A stretch of DNA of 64,000 nt from Legionella wadsworthii DSM 21896 = ATCC 33877 (GCF_000701265.1 NZ_KL370759.1:62001-126000); one strand, 5' to 3'. Counted from the first letter of the stretch, positions 28,844-38,075 are shown. The notes: generated by a model from the letters alone, not told the origin. A program made the numbers and translations.

Positions 28844-28884
28844 GCGCAGCATCACTGGTGATATGGATTCCGGTTTTGCTGCGC
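28844..28884. terminator. Bidirectional terminator-like hairpin between iunH and carbonic anhydrase
   Basis: GCGCAGCA (28844-28851) pairs with TGCTGCGC (28877-28884), with an inner TCACTGGTGA hairpin and a T-run nearby. It lies between convergent genes. The arm TTTTGCTGCGC is shared with the hairpin at 61337-61363, so this may be a dispersed intergenic element. Confidence 0.55.
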
Positions 28885-28897
28885 ATTTAATTAAATT

Positions 28898-29638
28898 TTA
28901 TTTAGGAACAGAACGCTCTTCCTCAAAAAATGTTACTTTCCCTGTCTTGATATCATGTACTCCTGCGACAATCCCGATTTGCTTTTTACTGATTAATTCT
29001 TTTATGACTGGACTTCGCTCCTGGATCTCTTTGACCACATTCAGGGCATTGGCTTTAGCAATGGCATCAATTAACTTGGGATCAGCGCAATTTTTTATTC
29101 CCTGTTGCTGCATACTGGTTTGGACTACCTGTTTGATTTTATCTAAAACGTCTGTCAAATGCCCAAGTTGAGCACCCTCACAGGCACCTACTACTGCACC
29201 GCAAGAGGTATGTGCTAATACGACAATAAGCCGCGATCCCACTACTTGAGTTGCAAACTCCATGCTCCCTAAAATATCATCATTCAGCACATTTCCAGCG
29301 ACACGTAAGGTAAAAAGATCTGCCAGGCCTTGATCAAAAAAGAATTCAGGAACACTGCGTGAGTCCATGCAATTAAGTATGACGGCAAATGGATACTGCC
29401 CAAAAGAAGATTGATGGGCTTGTTTTAGATAATCTCTTGTTATTGGAGTGTTGTTTAAAAAACGTTGATTTCCCTCTTTCAAACGCATTAACGCTTGCTT
29501 GGGTGTCATTTGCTGTTGTTTTTCTTGCGTTATCGTTTTGCTTAAAATAGGCGCTTCCTTGATTGCCTCACCGGCGGCTATGCTATTAAAAGAACTAAAA
29601 CAAAATGCTAAAGCCAAAATCTGTGCAGAATATTTCAT
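28898..29638 (-). CDS. Periplasmic beta-class carbonic anhydrase
   Basis: Zinc enzyme interconverting CO2 and bicarbonate, 246 aa. A signal peptide (QILALAFCFSSFNSIAA) indicates export. The beta-class zinc ligands are visible: Cys90 and the catalytic Asp92 in NCMDSRSVPE, then His143 and Cys146 in LAHTSCGAVVG. GNQRFL and RVAGNVLNDDILGSMEFA are further family blocks. Monocistronic, convergent with the nucleoside hydrolase. Periplasmic beta carbonic anhydrases are reported to help pH balance and CO2 capture; in a phagosome resident this may matter, but that is inference. Confidence 0.93.
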   Translation of the reverse strand: MKYSAQILALAFCFSSFNSIAAGEAIKEAPILSKTITQEKQQQMTPKQALMRLKEGNQRFLNNTPITRDYLKQAHQSSFGQYPFAVILNCMDSRSVPEFFFDQGLADLFTLRVAGNVLNDDILGSMEFATQVVGSRLIVVLAHTSCGAVVGACEGAQLGHLTDVLDKIKQVVQTSMQQQGIKNCADPKLIDAIAKANALNVVKEIQERSPVIKELISKKQIGIVAGVHDIKTGKVTFFEEERSVPK

Positions 29639-29761
29639 AGCTAACTCCGTTTTGTTGTTATCGTCATCCTGTATAAGGATGATAACTTAATTTGCAAAAC
29701 CCATATACTCTTTTGCAGAATTCTTCATGAATAAAAATTTTTAATTCGTCAATTTTATGCC

Positions 29762-29789
29762 CTTGAATTTCTCTAAGTCGACATTATTT
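29762..29789 (+). promoter_or_regulatory. Sigma-32 like promoter for hsp20
   Basis: CTTGAA (29762-29767) with a 14-bp spacer to CATTATTT (29782-29789). The -35 is a perfect RpoH match and the -10 region lacks the leading C-run, so it is a weaker fit than the hslVU promoter. It lies 40 bp upstream of the Hsp20 start. Confidence 0.45.
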
Positions 29790-29821
29790 ATTGGATGTAA
29801 GCAAATTTTTAGGAGAAGGTT

Positions 29822-30262
29822 ATGAATATTTTAAGACGTGATTATTTTCCTGTATCTAATGAAATTGGTTCGCTTCTAGATAATTTTTTTAGAGGGCAAC
29901 AAGCGGACTCCTCTATAGTAGACACCAGTACCTGGGCTCCCCCTGTTGATATTAAAGAAGAAAAAGAGCGGTTTTTAGTTCTTGCAGATATTCCAGGAGT
30001 AAACAAAGAAGACATTCAAATTTCTTTGGAGCATAACATTTTAACACTGCGGGGAGAGCGTCATTTCGAAAAAACAGAAAATAAAAATGGCTATACACGT
30101 GTAGAACGTTCTCAGGGCCAATTTTATCGTCGTTTTAGCTTACCCCAAACTGCGGATGATAAAAAAATAAGTGCTAAATACAAGCATGGAGTTTTGGAAA
30201 TTTCTATTCCTAAGAAAGAAATGGCTGTAGAGAAAAAAATTGATATCACTGTAGAGGAATAA
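29822..30262 (+). CDS. Small heat-shock protein Hsp20 (alpha-crystallin family)
   Basis: Holdase chaperone of 146 aa. The alpha-crystallin domain runs from about residue 38 (WAPPVDIKEEKERFLVLADI) to 135, with PGVNKEDIQISLEHNILTLRGER and the GVLEISIPKKE strand that ends the domain. The C-terminal VEKKIDITVEE carries the I-x-I/V anchor motif (IDITV) for oligomer assembly. GGAGAAGG lies seven bases before the ATG. A likely sigma-32 promoter precedes it. In L. pneumophila a stress protein of this type is called GspA; direct orthology was not tested. Confidence 0.93.
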   Translation: MNILRRDYFPVSNEIGSLLDNFFRGQQADSSIVDTSTWAPPVDIKEEKERFLVLADIPGVNKEDIQISLEHNILTLRGERHFEKTENKNGYTRVERSQGQFYRRFSLPQTADDKKISAKYKHGVLEISIPKKEMAVEKKIDITVEE

Positions 30263-30281
30263 CTCGGGCCTCATGTTTGCA

Positions 30282-30309
30282 GAGGTATACAGAATTTTCT
30301 GTATACCTC
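30282..30309 (+). terminator. Hairpin after hsp20
   Basis: Perfect 12-bp stem GAGGTATACAGA / TCTGTATACCTC with a four-base ATTT loop, 20 bp after the Hsp20 stop. Little U-run follows, so it may stabilise the mRNA end or terminate with help. Confidence 0.55.
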
Positions 30310-30392
30310 CCATGAAACTTTATGTAAAGCAATTTTAAAAATGATCAAGATTCTATTCTGTCCCGAGCAAATCTTGAAGTGAAATGAAGGAT

Positions 30393-30473
30393 GGATTCCC
30401 CCCCTTCGCGGGAATGACATAGGTTAGAAATCATGTGATTTAATTCATATCATTCCCGCGCAGGCGGGAATCC
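30393..30473. repeat. REP/MITE-like inverted repeat pair
   Basis: Two arms in opposite orientation: one from 30393 (GGATTCCC...CGCGGGAATGA, to 30417) and one from 30449 to 30473 (TCATTCCCGCG..GGCGGGAATCC). They can fold into one long hairpin, and each arm alone is also palindromic (TCCCGC/GCGGGA type). The separating 31 bp are AT-rich. This GC-rich form is typical of dispersed intergenic repeats in bacteria. No transposase is present. Confidence 0.7.
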
Positions 30474-30556
30474 GTTTCATAAACAAGGTGAGAAATTCAA
30501 GCAAAGGGACATTTTCCAAAAATGAAGTAAAATCTATGAAAATACGTCATTGCGGG

Positions 30557-30943
30557 TCAATATGACACATCTCTTTTGGACAAGGAGAAAACTCGAATGC
30601 GATGTTTGTCCGGATCTAGGGCTACAAGTGTATAGCCAAAATCCATACGCGTCGGAGATTGTGCTATAGTGATTCCTTGCTGTTGCCACCTTGAATATAA
30701 TTCATCAATCATGTGATCTGCTGCTACCTGTAATGACAGTTCACCGCCACCACCCAGGGCTGATGCATCAGGCTCCACGGTATGTTTAGACCATAAGCCC
30801 AAACGTAAACCTGATTTTAAAGAAAACATGACAAATGTAGGGGAGGATTCAATAGGTTGGCTCTTGAGTAACCCTTCATAAAATGAGGCGCTAACCAAGG
30901 GATTGGCAACGTAAAAAATAATTAAATTAGGATCAAGATTCAT
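30557..30943 (-). CDS. VOC-family (glyoxalase/bleomycin-resistance fold) protein
   Basis: Vicinal-oxygen-chelate protein of 128 aa with two beta-alpha-beta-beta-beta modules: LIIFYVANPLVSASFYEGLL at the start, FSLKSGLRLGLWSK in the middle, and GYTLVALDPDKHRIRVFSL at the end. The HxxE metal ligands typical of glyoxalase I are not clear, so it may bind a small molecule (drug sequestration) rather than catalyse. It is a single gene on the minus strand between a repeat element and the Rieske oxygenase. The family call is safe, substrate unknown. Confidence 0.82.
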   Translation of the reverse strand: MNLDPNLIIFYVANPLVSASFYEGLLKSQPIESSPTFVMFSLKSGLRLGLWSKHTVEPDASALGGGGELSLQVAADHMIDELYSRWQQQGITIAQSPTRMDFGYTLVALDPDKHRIRVFSLSKRDVSY

Positions 30944-31118
30944 GTGACACTCCGATTAAAGTTATGGAGATTTGAGTCTAAGGGATGATGATGACAGTTC
31001 TTGTCAGCAGTGATTTGACTGGAGGGAGCTATAGCTAACAATAAAAATTAATGATTTAATATCGCCAAACTATCCTGCCGAACGAGTAGGGATTCGATTA
31101 TTTAAAAGGATGTTGCTG

Positions 31119-32204
31119 ATGAATAAATTCTATGTTGATCCTGATATAGCTAAAGCTTCTACCTTACCTGCAGATTTTTATACCTCTTTAGAATGTTTTG
31201 AACAAGCAAAAGAAAAAATATTTGCCCGCACTTGGCAGTTTTGTTTCAGTTCTGAAAATTTGCGATTGGACAAGCAATTAGTACCTTTTACATTGTTACC
31301 TGGATTGCTCGATGAACCTTTATTGTTCGTCCGCGATGAACAAGACAATTTTCTATGCATGAGCAACGTATGTACTCATCGCGGTAATATTTTAGTAGAA
31401 GCGCCTTGCTCCGCTGAAAAAATAAAATGTGCCTACCATGGACGCCGATTTAGTCTCTCCGGAGAATTCTTGCATATGCCTGAATTCGAAAAAACGTGCA
31501 ATTTTCCATCGGCGAAGGACAATTTACCCCGGATTCCATTTGATCACTTGGACCCATTCCTTTTTGCTTCATTAGCACCTCAGGTTTCCTTTAAGGAGGT
31601 ATTTGCAGACATTAAAGAACGTCTTTTCTGGTTGCCCATAGAAAAAATGCGTCTCGATACAAATCGCTCGCGTGATTACTTGGTTAAGGCACATTGGGCT
31701 TTATATTGTGAAAATTACCTCGAGGCACTGCATATTCCTTTTGTTCACCATTCATTGAGAAAAGTAATTGATTGCACCAGCTATACTACAGAGCTTTATC
31801 GTTATTGTAATTTGCAGTTGGCTTTAGCAAGTCACGGCGAAGAAAGTTTTGTATTGCCAAAAGATTCACCTGACTATGGCAAACAGGTGGCTGCCTATTA
31901 TTATTGGATTTTTCCAAACACGATGTTGAATTTTTATCCATGGGGATGCTCTGTAAATGTAGTGAAACCTTTAGGCCCTGAATTAACAAAAGTATCATTT
32001 TTAACTTTTGTACTCGATGAAACCAAATTGGGTAAAGGAGCTGGTGGGGATTTGGATAAAGTAGAACGGGAAGATGAAGCCGTTGTCGAATCGGTACAAC
32101 GGGGAATTCGCTCGCGATTTTATACTGCAGGTCGATTTTCTCCGACAAAGGAACAGGGTACGCATCATTTTCAAAGATTATTGTGTGAATACCTCAATGA
32201 GTAG
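31119..32204 (+). CDS. Rieske non-haem iron oxygenase, alpha subunit
   Basis: Aromatic-ring-hydroxylating-dioxygenase-type protein of 361 aa. The Rieske 2Fe-2S site is CTHRGNILV (Cys85, His87) and CAYHGRRF (Cys104, His107). The catalytic domain has CENYLEALHIPFVHHSL, the ENxxEAxHxxxxH mononuclear iron motif. ATG 31119 is favoured because AAAAGGA lies about nine bases upstream; ATG 31110 overlaps that site. No reductase, ferredoxin or small subunit gene lies nearby, so electrons must come from elsewhere. Choline/betaine-type monooxygenases share this architecture, so a quaternary amine substrate is as likely as an aromatic one. Confidence 0.88.
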   Translation: MNKFYVDPDIAKASTLPADFYTSLECFEQAKEKIFARTWQFCFSSENLRLDKQLVPFTLLPGLLDEPLLFVRDEQDNFLCMSNVCTHRGNILVEAPCSAEKIKCAYHGRRFSLSGEFLHMPEFEKTCNFPSAKDNLPRIPFDHLDPFLFASLAPQVSFKEVFADIKERLFWLPIEKMRLDTNRSRDYLVKAHWALYCENYLEALHIPFVHHSLRKVIDCTSYTTELYRYCNLQLALASHGEESFVLPKDSPDYGKQVAAYYYWIFPNTMLNFYPWGCSVNVVKPLGPELTKVSFLTFVLDETKLGKGAGGDLDKVEREDEAVVESVQRGIRSRFYTAGRFSPTKEQGTHHFQRLLCEYLNE

Positions 32205-32259
32205 CCAATAAATTTTTGTTCATAACATGAGATGAAATTTGTCTCAATTCAAGGATTGA

Positions 32260-33702
32260 ATGATGCACAAATTAGAACATGTGCCTTCACTGCAACGTCA
32301 ACTTAATGCACGGATTTTGGGAATGATCACATTGGGAGGATCGATTGGAACCGGTATTTTCCTGGCGAGTGGAAGTGCTTTATCCTTAGCTGGTCCTGGC
32401 GGAACTCTGCTTGCTTATTTTATTATGGGCATCATGGTGTATTTTTTAATGACAGGACTTGGTGAAATGGCTGCATTTATGCCGACCACCGGTTCATTTT
32501 ATGTTTATGCTTCTCATTTTTTTGATAAATCTTTAGGATACGCCCTGGGCTGGAATTACTGGTATAGTTGTGCCATTTATATCGCTTCAGAAATATCCGC
32601 TTCGGCACTTATCATGCATTATTGGTTTCCCAATAGTCCTTCTTTTCTGTGGTGCTCAGTTTCTCTCCTTTTAATTATTGCTTTTAATGCCATTTCGACT
32701 AAAGCGTTCGGTGAGGTAGAGTATTGGCTTTCATTTATCAAGATTTCAGTCATTATTTTATTTATCTTCACCGGTATTTTTTTGGTGATGGGGTTTACGG
32801 ACTATAAAGCGGGTGGTTTCCAAAATTGGCGTATTGGCGATGGCCCTTTTCATAGCGGATGGGCTGGAGTCTTGGGTGCTTTTGTTGCTGCAGGTTTCTC
32901 TTTTCAAGGTACCGAGTTAATTGGTGTTGCTGCTGGGGAAAGCGCTCAACCTGCCAAAACAGTGCCTAAGGCAATTAAAATGGTTTTTTGGCGAATATTA
33001 ATTTTTTTTATTTTATCGCTTTTTATTATTAGTTTGTTAATACCATATACTTCATCGCAATTAACAAGCTCCGATGTTGTCATGAGCCCATTTACTTTGG
33101 TATTTCAGCAATATGATAAAGTTTTTGCAGCAATGGTTATGAATGCAATTATTTTGATAGCGATCATATCAACAGCCAATTCAAGTATGTATGTCGGCAG
33201 TAGAATGCTATGGCATCTTGCCAAAGAGGGGCATGTCCCCCGAATTTTTTCTGTGGTCAATCATCGAGGCATTCCGATTTATGCATTGGCTTTAACCAGT
33301 GCAGTGGCCATGTTGGCATTTTTATCTTCCATTTTTGGTAATGGTACGGTGTATTTTTGGTTACTTAATGCCACCAGCCTTTCTGGTTTTATAGCGTGGA
33401 TGGGTATTGCGATGAGCCATTACCGATTTCGCAAAGCTTATATACACCAGGGCAAGGATAAAGCCAAGCTACCCTATTTGGCTAAAGGATATCCCTTTGG
33501 ACCCTTATTTGCTTTTGGCGTATGCATCATAGTTATCAGCGGACAGAATTATTCCGCTTTGATGGCAAATTCTATCGATTGGTATGGTCTTTTCATTTCC
33601 TATATTGGTATTCCACTTTTTGTATTAATATGGCTAGGTCATAAATGGATAAATAAGACTAAAATTATCCCTTTAAACGAGTGTAAGTTTGATTGTGATT
33701 GA
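32260..33702 (+). CDS. Amino-acid permease, APC/AAT family
   Basis: Amino acid/proton symporter of 480 aa with 12 helices. It starts QRQLNARILGMITLGGSIGTGIFLASG, the consensus substrate-binding loop of the AAT family (LysP, GabP, AroP). AGFSFQGTELIGVAAGES and FWRILIFFILSLFIISLLIPY are also conserved. ATG at 32260 or 32263. It follows the Rieske gene by 55 bp and precedes NDH-2 on the same strand, so the three may be co-transcribed. Substrate is probably a basic or neutral amino acid; not resolvable. Confidence 0.88.
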   Translation: MMHKLEHVPSLQRQLNARILGMITLGGSIGTGIFLASGSALSLAGPGGTLLAYFIMGIMVYFLMTGLGEMAAFMPTTGSFYVYASHFFDKSLGYALGWNYWYSCAIYIASEISASALIMHYWFPNSPSFLWCSVSLLLIIAFNAISTKAFGEVEYWLSFIKISVIILFIFTGIFLVMGFTDYKAGGFQNWRIGDGPFHSGWAGVLGAFVAAGFSFQGTELIGVAAGESAQPAKTVPKAIKMVFWRILIFFILSLFIISLLIPYTSSQLTSSDVVMSPFTLVFQQYDKVFAAMVMNAIILIAIISTANSSMYVGSRMLWHLAKEGHVPRIFSVVNHRGIPIYALALTSAVAMLAFLSSIFGNGTVYFWLLNATSLSGFIAWMGIAMSHYRFRKAYIHQGKDKAKLPYLAKGYPFGPLFAFGVCIIVISGQNYSALMANSIDWYGLFISYIGIPLFVLIWLGHKWINKTKIIPLNECKFDCD

Positions 33703-33741
33703 TATTAATATATTTATTATAAATATTAGGGAAAAAATTTG

Positions 33742-35034
33742 GTGCAGAGTGAAATTCGAACAAACATTATCATTGTAGGCGGTGGGGCTGGCGGGATGGA
33801 GCTGGCTGCTTCGCTTGGCTATAAATATAGAAATTCCAACAAATCAATTACTCTTGTGGATTGTTCCCCTACTCATATTTGGAAACCTCTTTTGCATGAG
33901 GTGGCAGCAGGCAGTTTATTTACCAATGAAAATGAAATTGATTATCTAGCATATGCGGCTTCCCACCATTTCCATTTTGTATTGGGAGCCTTCGAAGGTT
34001 TGGATCGAAACAAAAAAGAAATTTATCTGGCTCCTTTTTACAGTCATAACCAGGAAATACTTCCTAAACGAACTCTCTCTTATGATGTTTTAATCATCGC
34101 CGTTGGAAGTGTCGCTAATGATTTCAGTATACCCGGTGTTCGTGAGCATTGTTTGTTTTTGGATAATCTGCATCAGGCTGTTTATTTTCATCGCGAATTA
34201 CTTAATCATTTCATGCGTCTTTCCCAGCAAAAACAACAGAAGCAATTTGATTTGGTTGTCGTTGGTGGGGGTGCTACAGGAATTGAATTGGTTGCCGAAT
34301 TGAATCATTCCATCCATGAAATCATCAATTATGGGATTGGCATTCAGCCAGAAATTGTTTCCTTTACTTTAGTTGAAGCAGCCAACAGATTGTTGACTGC
34401 GCTTCCAGAGGAGCTCTCTGAAAAGGTATTGGCAGAATTGAACCGTATGGGGGTCAAGGTCAGTATGAATGAGCAAGTTAATGAAGTAACAAATAAAGGA
34501 TTGAACACAAAATCAGGGCAATTTATTCGCGCAGATCTTGTTGTTTGGACTGCAGGTATTAAGGCGCCGGATTTTTTATCACATCTAGACGGATTGGAGG
34601 TAAATCCAAGCAACCAACTGTTAGTGAAACAAACATTGCAAACTACATTGGATGATTCAATTTTTGTTTTAGGCGATTGCGCGAGTTGTCCGCAAAAGAA
34701 TACAGATAGACCAGTGCCCCCGAGGGCGCAAGCAGCTCATCAACAGGCTAAATTTTTATATAAGAATTTAGATTTGTATTTAGAAGGGAAATCCCTCCCT
34801 TTTTATTCGTATCGCGATCATGGTTCATTAGTGACCTTAAGTCATCATGTAGTGGGTAGCCTCATGGGTAAAATGACCCAAAAATTTATGATAGAAGGTA
34901 AATTGGCCCGCCTCTTCTACTTGTCTTTGTACAAACAACACCAAGTGTCTTTATATGGATGGTGGCGGGTTTTTTTACTTACTCTCTCCAATGTGCTGAG
35001 CCGCAAAGTAAAACCGAGACTTAAATTACATTAA
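33742..35034 (+). CDS. ndh: Type II NADH dehydrogenase (NDH-2)
   Basis: Single-subunit, non-proton-pumping NADH:quinone oxidoreductase of about 430 aa. FAD site IIVGGGAGGMELAASLG at the N-terminus, NADH site VVVGGGATGIELVAELNH about residue 170, and FVLGDCASCPQ near the second FAD motif. The C-terminus (LFYLSLYKQHQVSLYGWWRV) is an amphipathic membrane-anchor region as in NDH-2. Start is GTG 33742 or TTG 33739; AGGGA is upstream. It oxidises NADH without proton pumping. It lies between an amino acid permease and the malonate cluster. Confidence 0.9.
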   Translation: MQSEIRTNIIIVGGGAGGMELAASLGYKYRNSNKSITLVDCSPTHIWKPLLHEVAAGSLFTNENEIDYLAYAASHHFHFVLGAFEGLDRNKKEIYLAPFYSHNQEILPKRTLSYDVLIIAVGSVANDFSIPGVREHCLFLDNLHQAVYFHRELLNHFMRLSQQKQQKQFDLVVVGGGATGIELVAELNHSIHEIINYGIGIQPEIVSFTLVEAANRLLTALPEELSEKVLAELNRMGVKVSMNEQVNEVTNKGLNTKSGQFIRADLVVWTAGIKAPDFLSHLDGLEVNPSNQLLVKQTLQTTLDDSIFVLGDCASCPQKNTDRPVPPRAQAAHQQAKFLYKNLDLYLEGKSLPFYSYRDHGSLVTLSHHVVGSLMGKMTQKFMIEGKLARLFYLSLYKQHQVSLYGWWRVFLLTLSNVLSRKVKPRLKLH

Positions 35035-35143
35035 ATTTTGATTTAGAAGTAAAAAATTAAATTGCAGGTTTCATCGCTTCTTTTTCTTCAATGATAAAAA
35101 ATGCTATAAAATAAATCGACAAATACAATTACCGGAAGCCTCA

Positions 35144-36787
35144 ATGTGGGATCTGAATACAAAAGCCTATTCAAAACGTTTATCCAAGATTAAACCTTAC
35201 CTCAAGAACAAAAAATTTATAGATTCAAAGGACATCCTCAACGTACTTTCTCATATGATTCAGTCCGGCGATCGCGTATGTATTGAAGGAGACAATCAGA
35301 AACAAGCGAATTTTTTAGCTGCAGCTATAACTCAATTCAACCCGGAGCAAGTGAATCGTTTACATATGATTCAGTCTGCTATTGCTTTACCTGAGCATTT
35401 GGATGTGTTTGAAAAAAAGATTGCAAACCGTATTGATTTTGCTTATTCAGGACCTCAATCCATTCGTCTTGCGAATATGGTAAAAAATAAAAAAATTGAG
35501 ATTGGAAATATCCATACGTATAACGAACTTTTTGCACGGTTGCTAACCGATCTGACGCCTCATGTCTGTTTACTTATGGCAGATAAAGCAGACAAGCAAG
35601 GAAATTTATTTACTGGAGCCAATACAGAAGATACGCCGGCTATTATAGAAGCCACTCATTTTAAAAATGGTGTGGTGGTGGTGCAAGTCAACGAGATAGT
35701 GGAGAATTTACCGCGTGTTGATATTCCTGCAGATTGGGTTGATGTTATAGTTCAAGGACCTGAACCATCTTATATTGAGCCTCTGTTCACCCGTGATCCG
35801 GCACAAATTGATGAAATGAAAATACTTATGGCCATGATGGTCATTAAAGGAATTTATGCGCCTTATCACGTTAATATTCTTAATCATGGTGTAGGCTTTA
35901 ATACTTGTGCCATTGAATTACTGTTGCCTACCTACGCCAAATCTTTAGGTTTAAAAGGTAAAATATGCCAGCATTGGGTTGTTAATCCTTTACCCACTTT
36001 AATACCAGCGATAGAGTCGGGCTTTGTGAAATCAATTTATTCATTCGGGGGAGAAGTAGGAATGAGTCGATACGCAGCTGCTCGTCCCGATGTCTTTTTT
36101 ACTGGTCATGATGGGAACTTGCGTTCCAATCGTATGTTCGGTCAACTTGCCGGGCATTATGCGTGTGATGCTTTTGTTGGCGCCACTTTGCAGATGGATT
36201 TGGAAGGAAACAGCTCCACAGCTATTGAGGGACGAATTGCAGGATTCGGGGGGGCACCCAATATGGGCTGTGATGCACCAGGACGCCGTCATTCTTCTTA
36301 TGCTTGGTTGAAAGCAGGCCAAGAACGTTGTGAAGCCTTAAATTTAAAAATGCCGCGCGGAAGAAAACTGGTGGTGCAAATGGTAGAAACCTTCCAGAGT
36401 TCGTCACAACCTACGTTTGTAGAAAAACTGGATGCTTGGGCTTTGCAACAATCCATGAATGCCGATTTGCCAGCAGTCATGATTTACGGTGACGATGTGA
36501 GTCATATCGTCACTGAAGAAGGTATTGCCAATCTCCTTATGTGCCGCAATCTTGAGGAGCGTGAGCAAGCCATTCGAGGCATTGCAGGTTATACTGAAGT
36601 GGGAATCATGAGGGATAAGAAAAAAGTAGAGGATTTACGCCATCGTGGCGTAATTCAGCGACCGGAAGATTTAAAAATCAAAACATCGGATGCAACCAGA
36701 GAATTATTGGCAGCCAAATCCATTCGTGATCTGGTTGATTACTCCAAAGGCTTATATGAACCACCGGTCAAATTTAGAAATTGGTAG
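35144..36787 (+). CDS. mdcA: Malonate decarboxylase alpha subunit (acetyl-S-ACP:malonate ACP transferase)
   Basis: MdcA, 547 aa, moves the acyl carrier protein from acetate to malonate in the malonate decarboxylase complex, a cytoplasmic enzyme that turns malonate into acetate and CO2. Family blocks include YSGPQSIRLANMV, NIHTYNELFARLL, LMADKADKQGNLFTGANTED, HWVVNPLPTLIPAIESGFVKSI, GGAPNMGCDAPGRRHSS and YGDDVSHIVTEEGIANLL. Length matches the usual 545-560. It starts the plus-strand cluster mdcA, fused mdcCD, mdcE, mdcG, mdcB. An ATAAAAT-rich -10-like stretch is at about 35105 but no clear -35 is seen. Confidence 0.95.
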   Translation: MWDLNTKAYSKRLSKIKPYLKNKKFIDSKDILNVLSHMIQSGDRVCIEGDNQKQANFLAAAITQFNPEQVNRLHMIQSAIALPEHLDVFEKKIANRIDFAYSGPQSIRLANMVKNKKIEIGNIHTYNELFARLLTDLTPHVCLLMADKADKQGNLFTGANTEDTPAIIEATHFKNGVVVVQVNEIVENLPRVDIPADWVDVIVQGPEPSYIEPLFTRDPAQIDEMKILMAMMVIKGIYAPYHVNILNHGVGFNTCAIELLLPTYAKSLGLKGKICQHWVVNPLPTLIPAIESGFVKSIYSFGGEVGMSRYAAARPDVFFTGHDGNLRSNRMFGQLAGHYACDAFVGATLQMDLEGNSSTAIEGRIAGFGGAPNMGCDAPGRRHSSYAWLKAGQERCEALNLKMPRGRKLVVQMVETFQSSSQPTFVEKLDAWALQQSMNADLPAVMIYGDDVSHIVTEEGIANLLMCRNLEEREQAIRGIAGYTEVGIMRDKKKVEDLRHRGVIQRPEDLKIKTSDATRELLAAKSIRDLVDYSKGLYEPPVKFRNW

Positions 36788-36796
36788 GACAAAAAA

Positions 36797-37990
36797 ATGG
36801 AACAAATGGAATTTCGTTTTAAACTTCCTGGAAAGCGGTTACACGGCAAAAAAACTGTTTGCGGCGTGGTAGGCTCCGGTAATTTGGAAGTCATTATTGA
36901 CGAAAATATTACAGAAGAAACTCTATTTACCATTCAAACTGCAGTGGATCATTATAAGACGGTGTGGAAAATGGTGATAGAAGATTTTGTCAAGCAATAT
37001 CAACCAGTCGGTTTGCTTTTCACCTTAAATGATAATGGGGCGACGCCTGCGGTTGTGTTATTGCGTTTAGGTCAGGCTCTAGATGAATTTCAAGGAAATC
37101 ATAAGCCAGGATCAAATTATGAAGAACTTGATGCTCGCGAACGAATTCAAGCAATTTTTGATGAGAATTCATTTCAAGAGTGGCTTGCTGACGAAAATCA
37201 CTACAGTCCTTACTTGGCTGCGTTAAACCTACCTGCCCAAGCAGATGATGGCATTGTCATAGGTTCAGCTTCCTTACAAAAAAACAAAGTATTGGTTGCT
37301 TCCCAGCAAAAAGATTTTATGGGTGGTGGAGTTGGAGAAATTCATGGTGCGAAACTTACTGGTCTTTTTAAAGCGGCAATTGCATCTCAAGTTAAGGCAG
37401 TTGTTCTTTTGATTGATAGTGGCGGTGTTCGTTTACACGAAGCGAATGCTGGAGAAATAGCCATTTCCGAAACAATTCGCGCTTTATTTGAGGCACGGCA
37501 GCATGGAATAACCACCATAGGCATCATTTGTGGTAAAAACGGCGCTTTTGGTGGAATGGGGATCATTTCAGCATGTTTGGACTATCTCATCATTAATGAA
37601 GGGGGGCGGATCGGAGTATCTGGACCCGAAGTGATTCAGGCAGTCGCAGGAACAAATGCCTTTAACGCTCAAGACAGGGCGTTAGTGTGGCGGGTTTATG
37701 GAGGTAAAACCCGCTATTTACAAGGTATAGCTCCGTGTTACGTCGGTAAGGATGTTGCTGAAATTCGCGCGCAGCTGATTATTTCCTTGGATAAAAAAGT
37801 TCCAATCAATCTGAACTCAATAAAGCAAAAACACACTTTATTGAAAAAACGTTTACAGGATACCCAAGGCTTTCAGGAAGAAGGCGCTTACCTGAATCAT
37901 GTAGAACCCAAATATGCGCCAACCATATTCGATATGAAAGATCAGGAATTTATTAAAGCAGCCAAGACGATAAAAAAGAAATTGGAATAA
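36797..37990 (+). CDS. Fused malonate decarboxylase ACP (delta) and beta subunit, MdcC-MdcD
   Basis: A single 397-aa frame joining two normally separate proteins. Residues 1-100 are MdcC, the acyl carrier subunit: KTVCGVVGSGNLEVII has Ser27, the site for the phosphoribosyl-dephospho-CoA arm, and NDNGATPAVVLLRLGQALDE matches the MdcC C-terminus. After a linker (about 100-110), residues 110-397 are MdcD: ELDARERIQAIFDENSF, ADDGIVIGSASLQ, GGGVGEIHGAK, LIDSGGVRLHEAN, GAFGGMGIISACLDYLI. No frameshift is needed to read it. MdcD is the malonyl-ACP decarboxylase. Intergenic gap to mdcA is 9 bp. Fusion keeps the carrier at the active site. Confidence 0.9.
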   Translation: MEQMEFRFKLPGKRLHGKKTVCGVVGSGNLEVIIDENITEETLFTIQTAVDHYKTVWKMVIEDFVKQYQPVGLLFTLNDNGATPAVVLLRLGQALDEFQGNHKPGSNYEELDARERIQAIFDENSFQEWLADENHYSPYLAALNLPAQADDGIVIGSASLQKNKVLVASQQKDFMGGGVGEIHGAKLTGLFKAAIASQVKAVVLLIDSGGVRLHEANAGEIAISETIRALFEARQHGITTIGIICGKNGAFGGMGIISACLDYLIINEGGRIGVSGPEVIQAVAGTNAFNAQDRALVWRVYGGKTRYLQGIAPCYVGKDVAEIRAQLIISLDKKVPINLNSIKQKHTLLKKRLQDTQGFQEEGAYLNHVEPKYAPTIFDMKDQEFIKAAKTIKKKLE

Positions 37991-38075
37991 ATGGTAGTTT
38001 ACTTTGATTCAGCAAGGAAGACATGAAAGAAAACAGCTGATAAATGCTTGATATGATTTCAGAAGGAATAACAAA

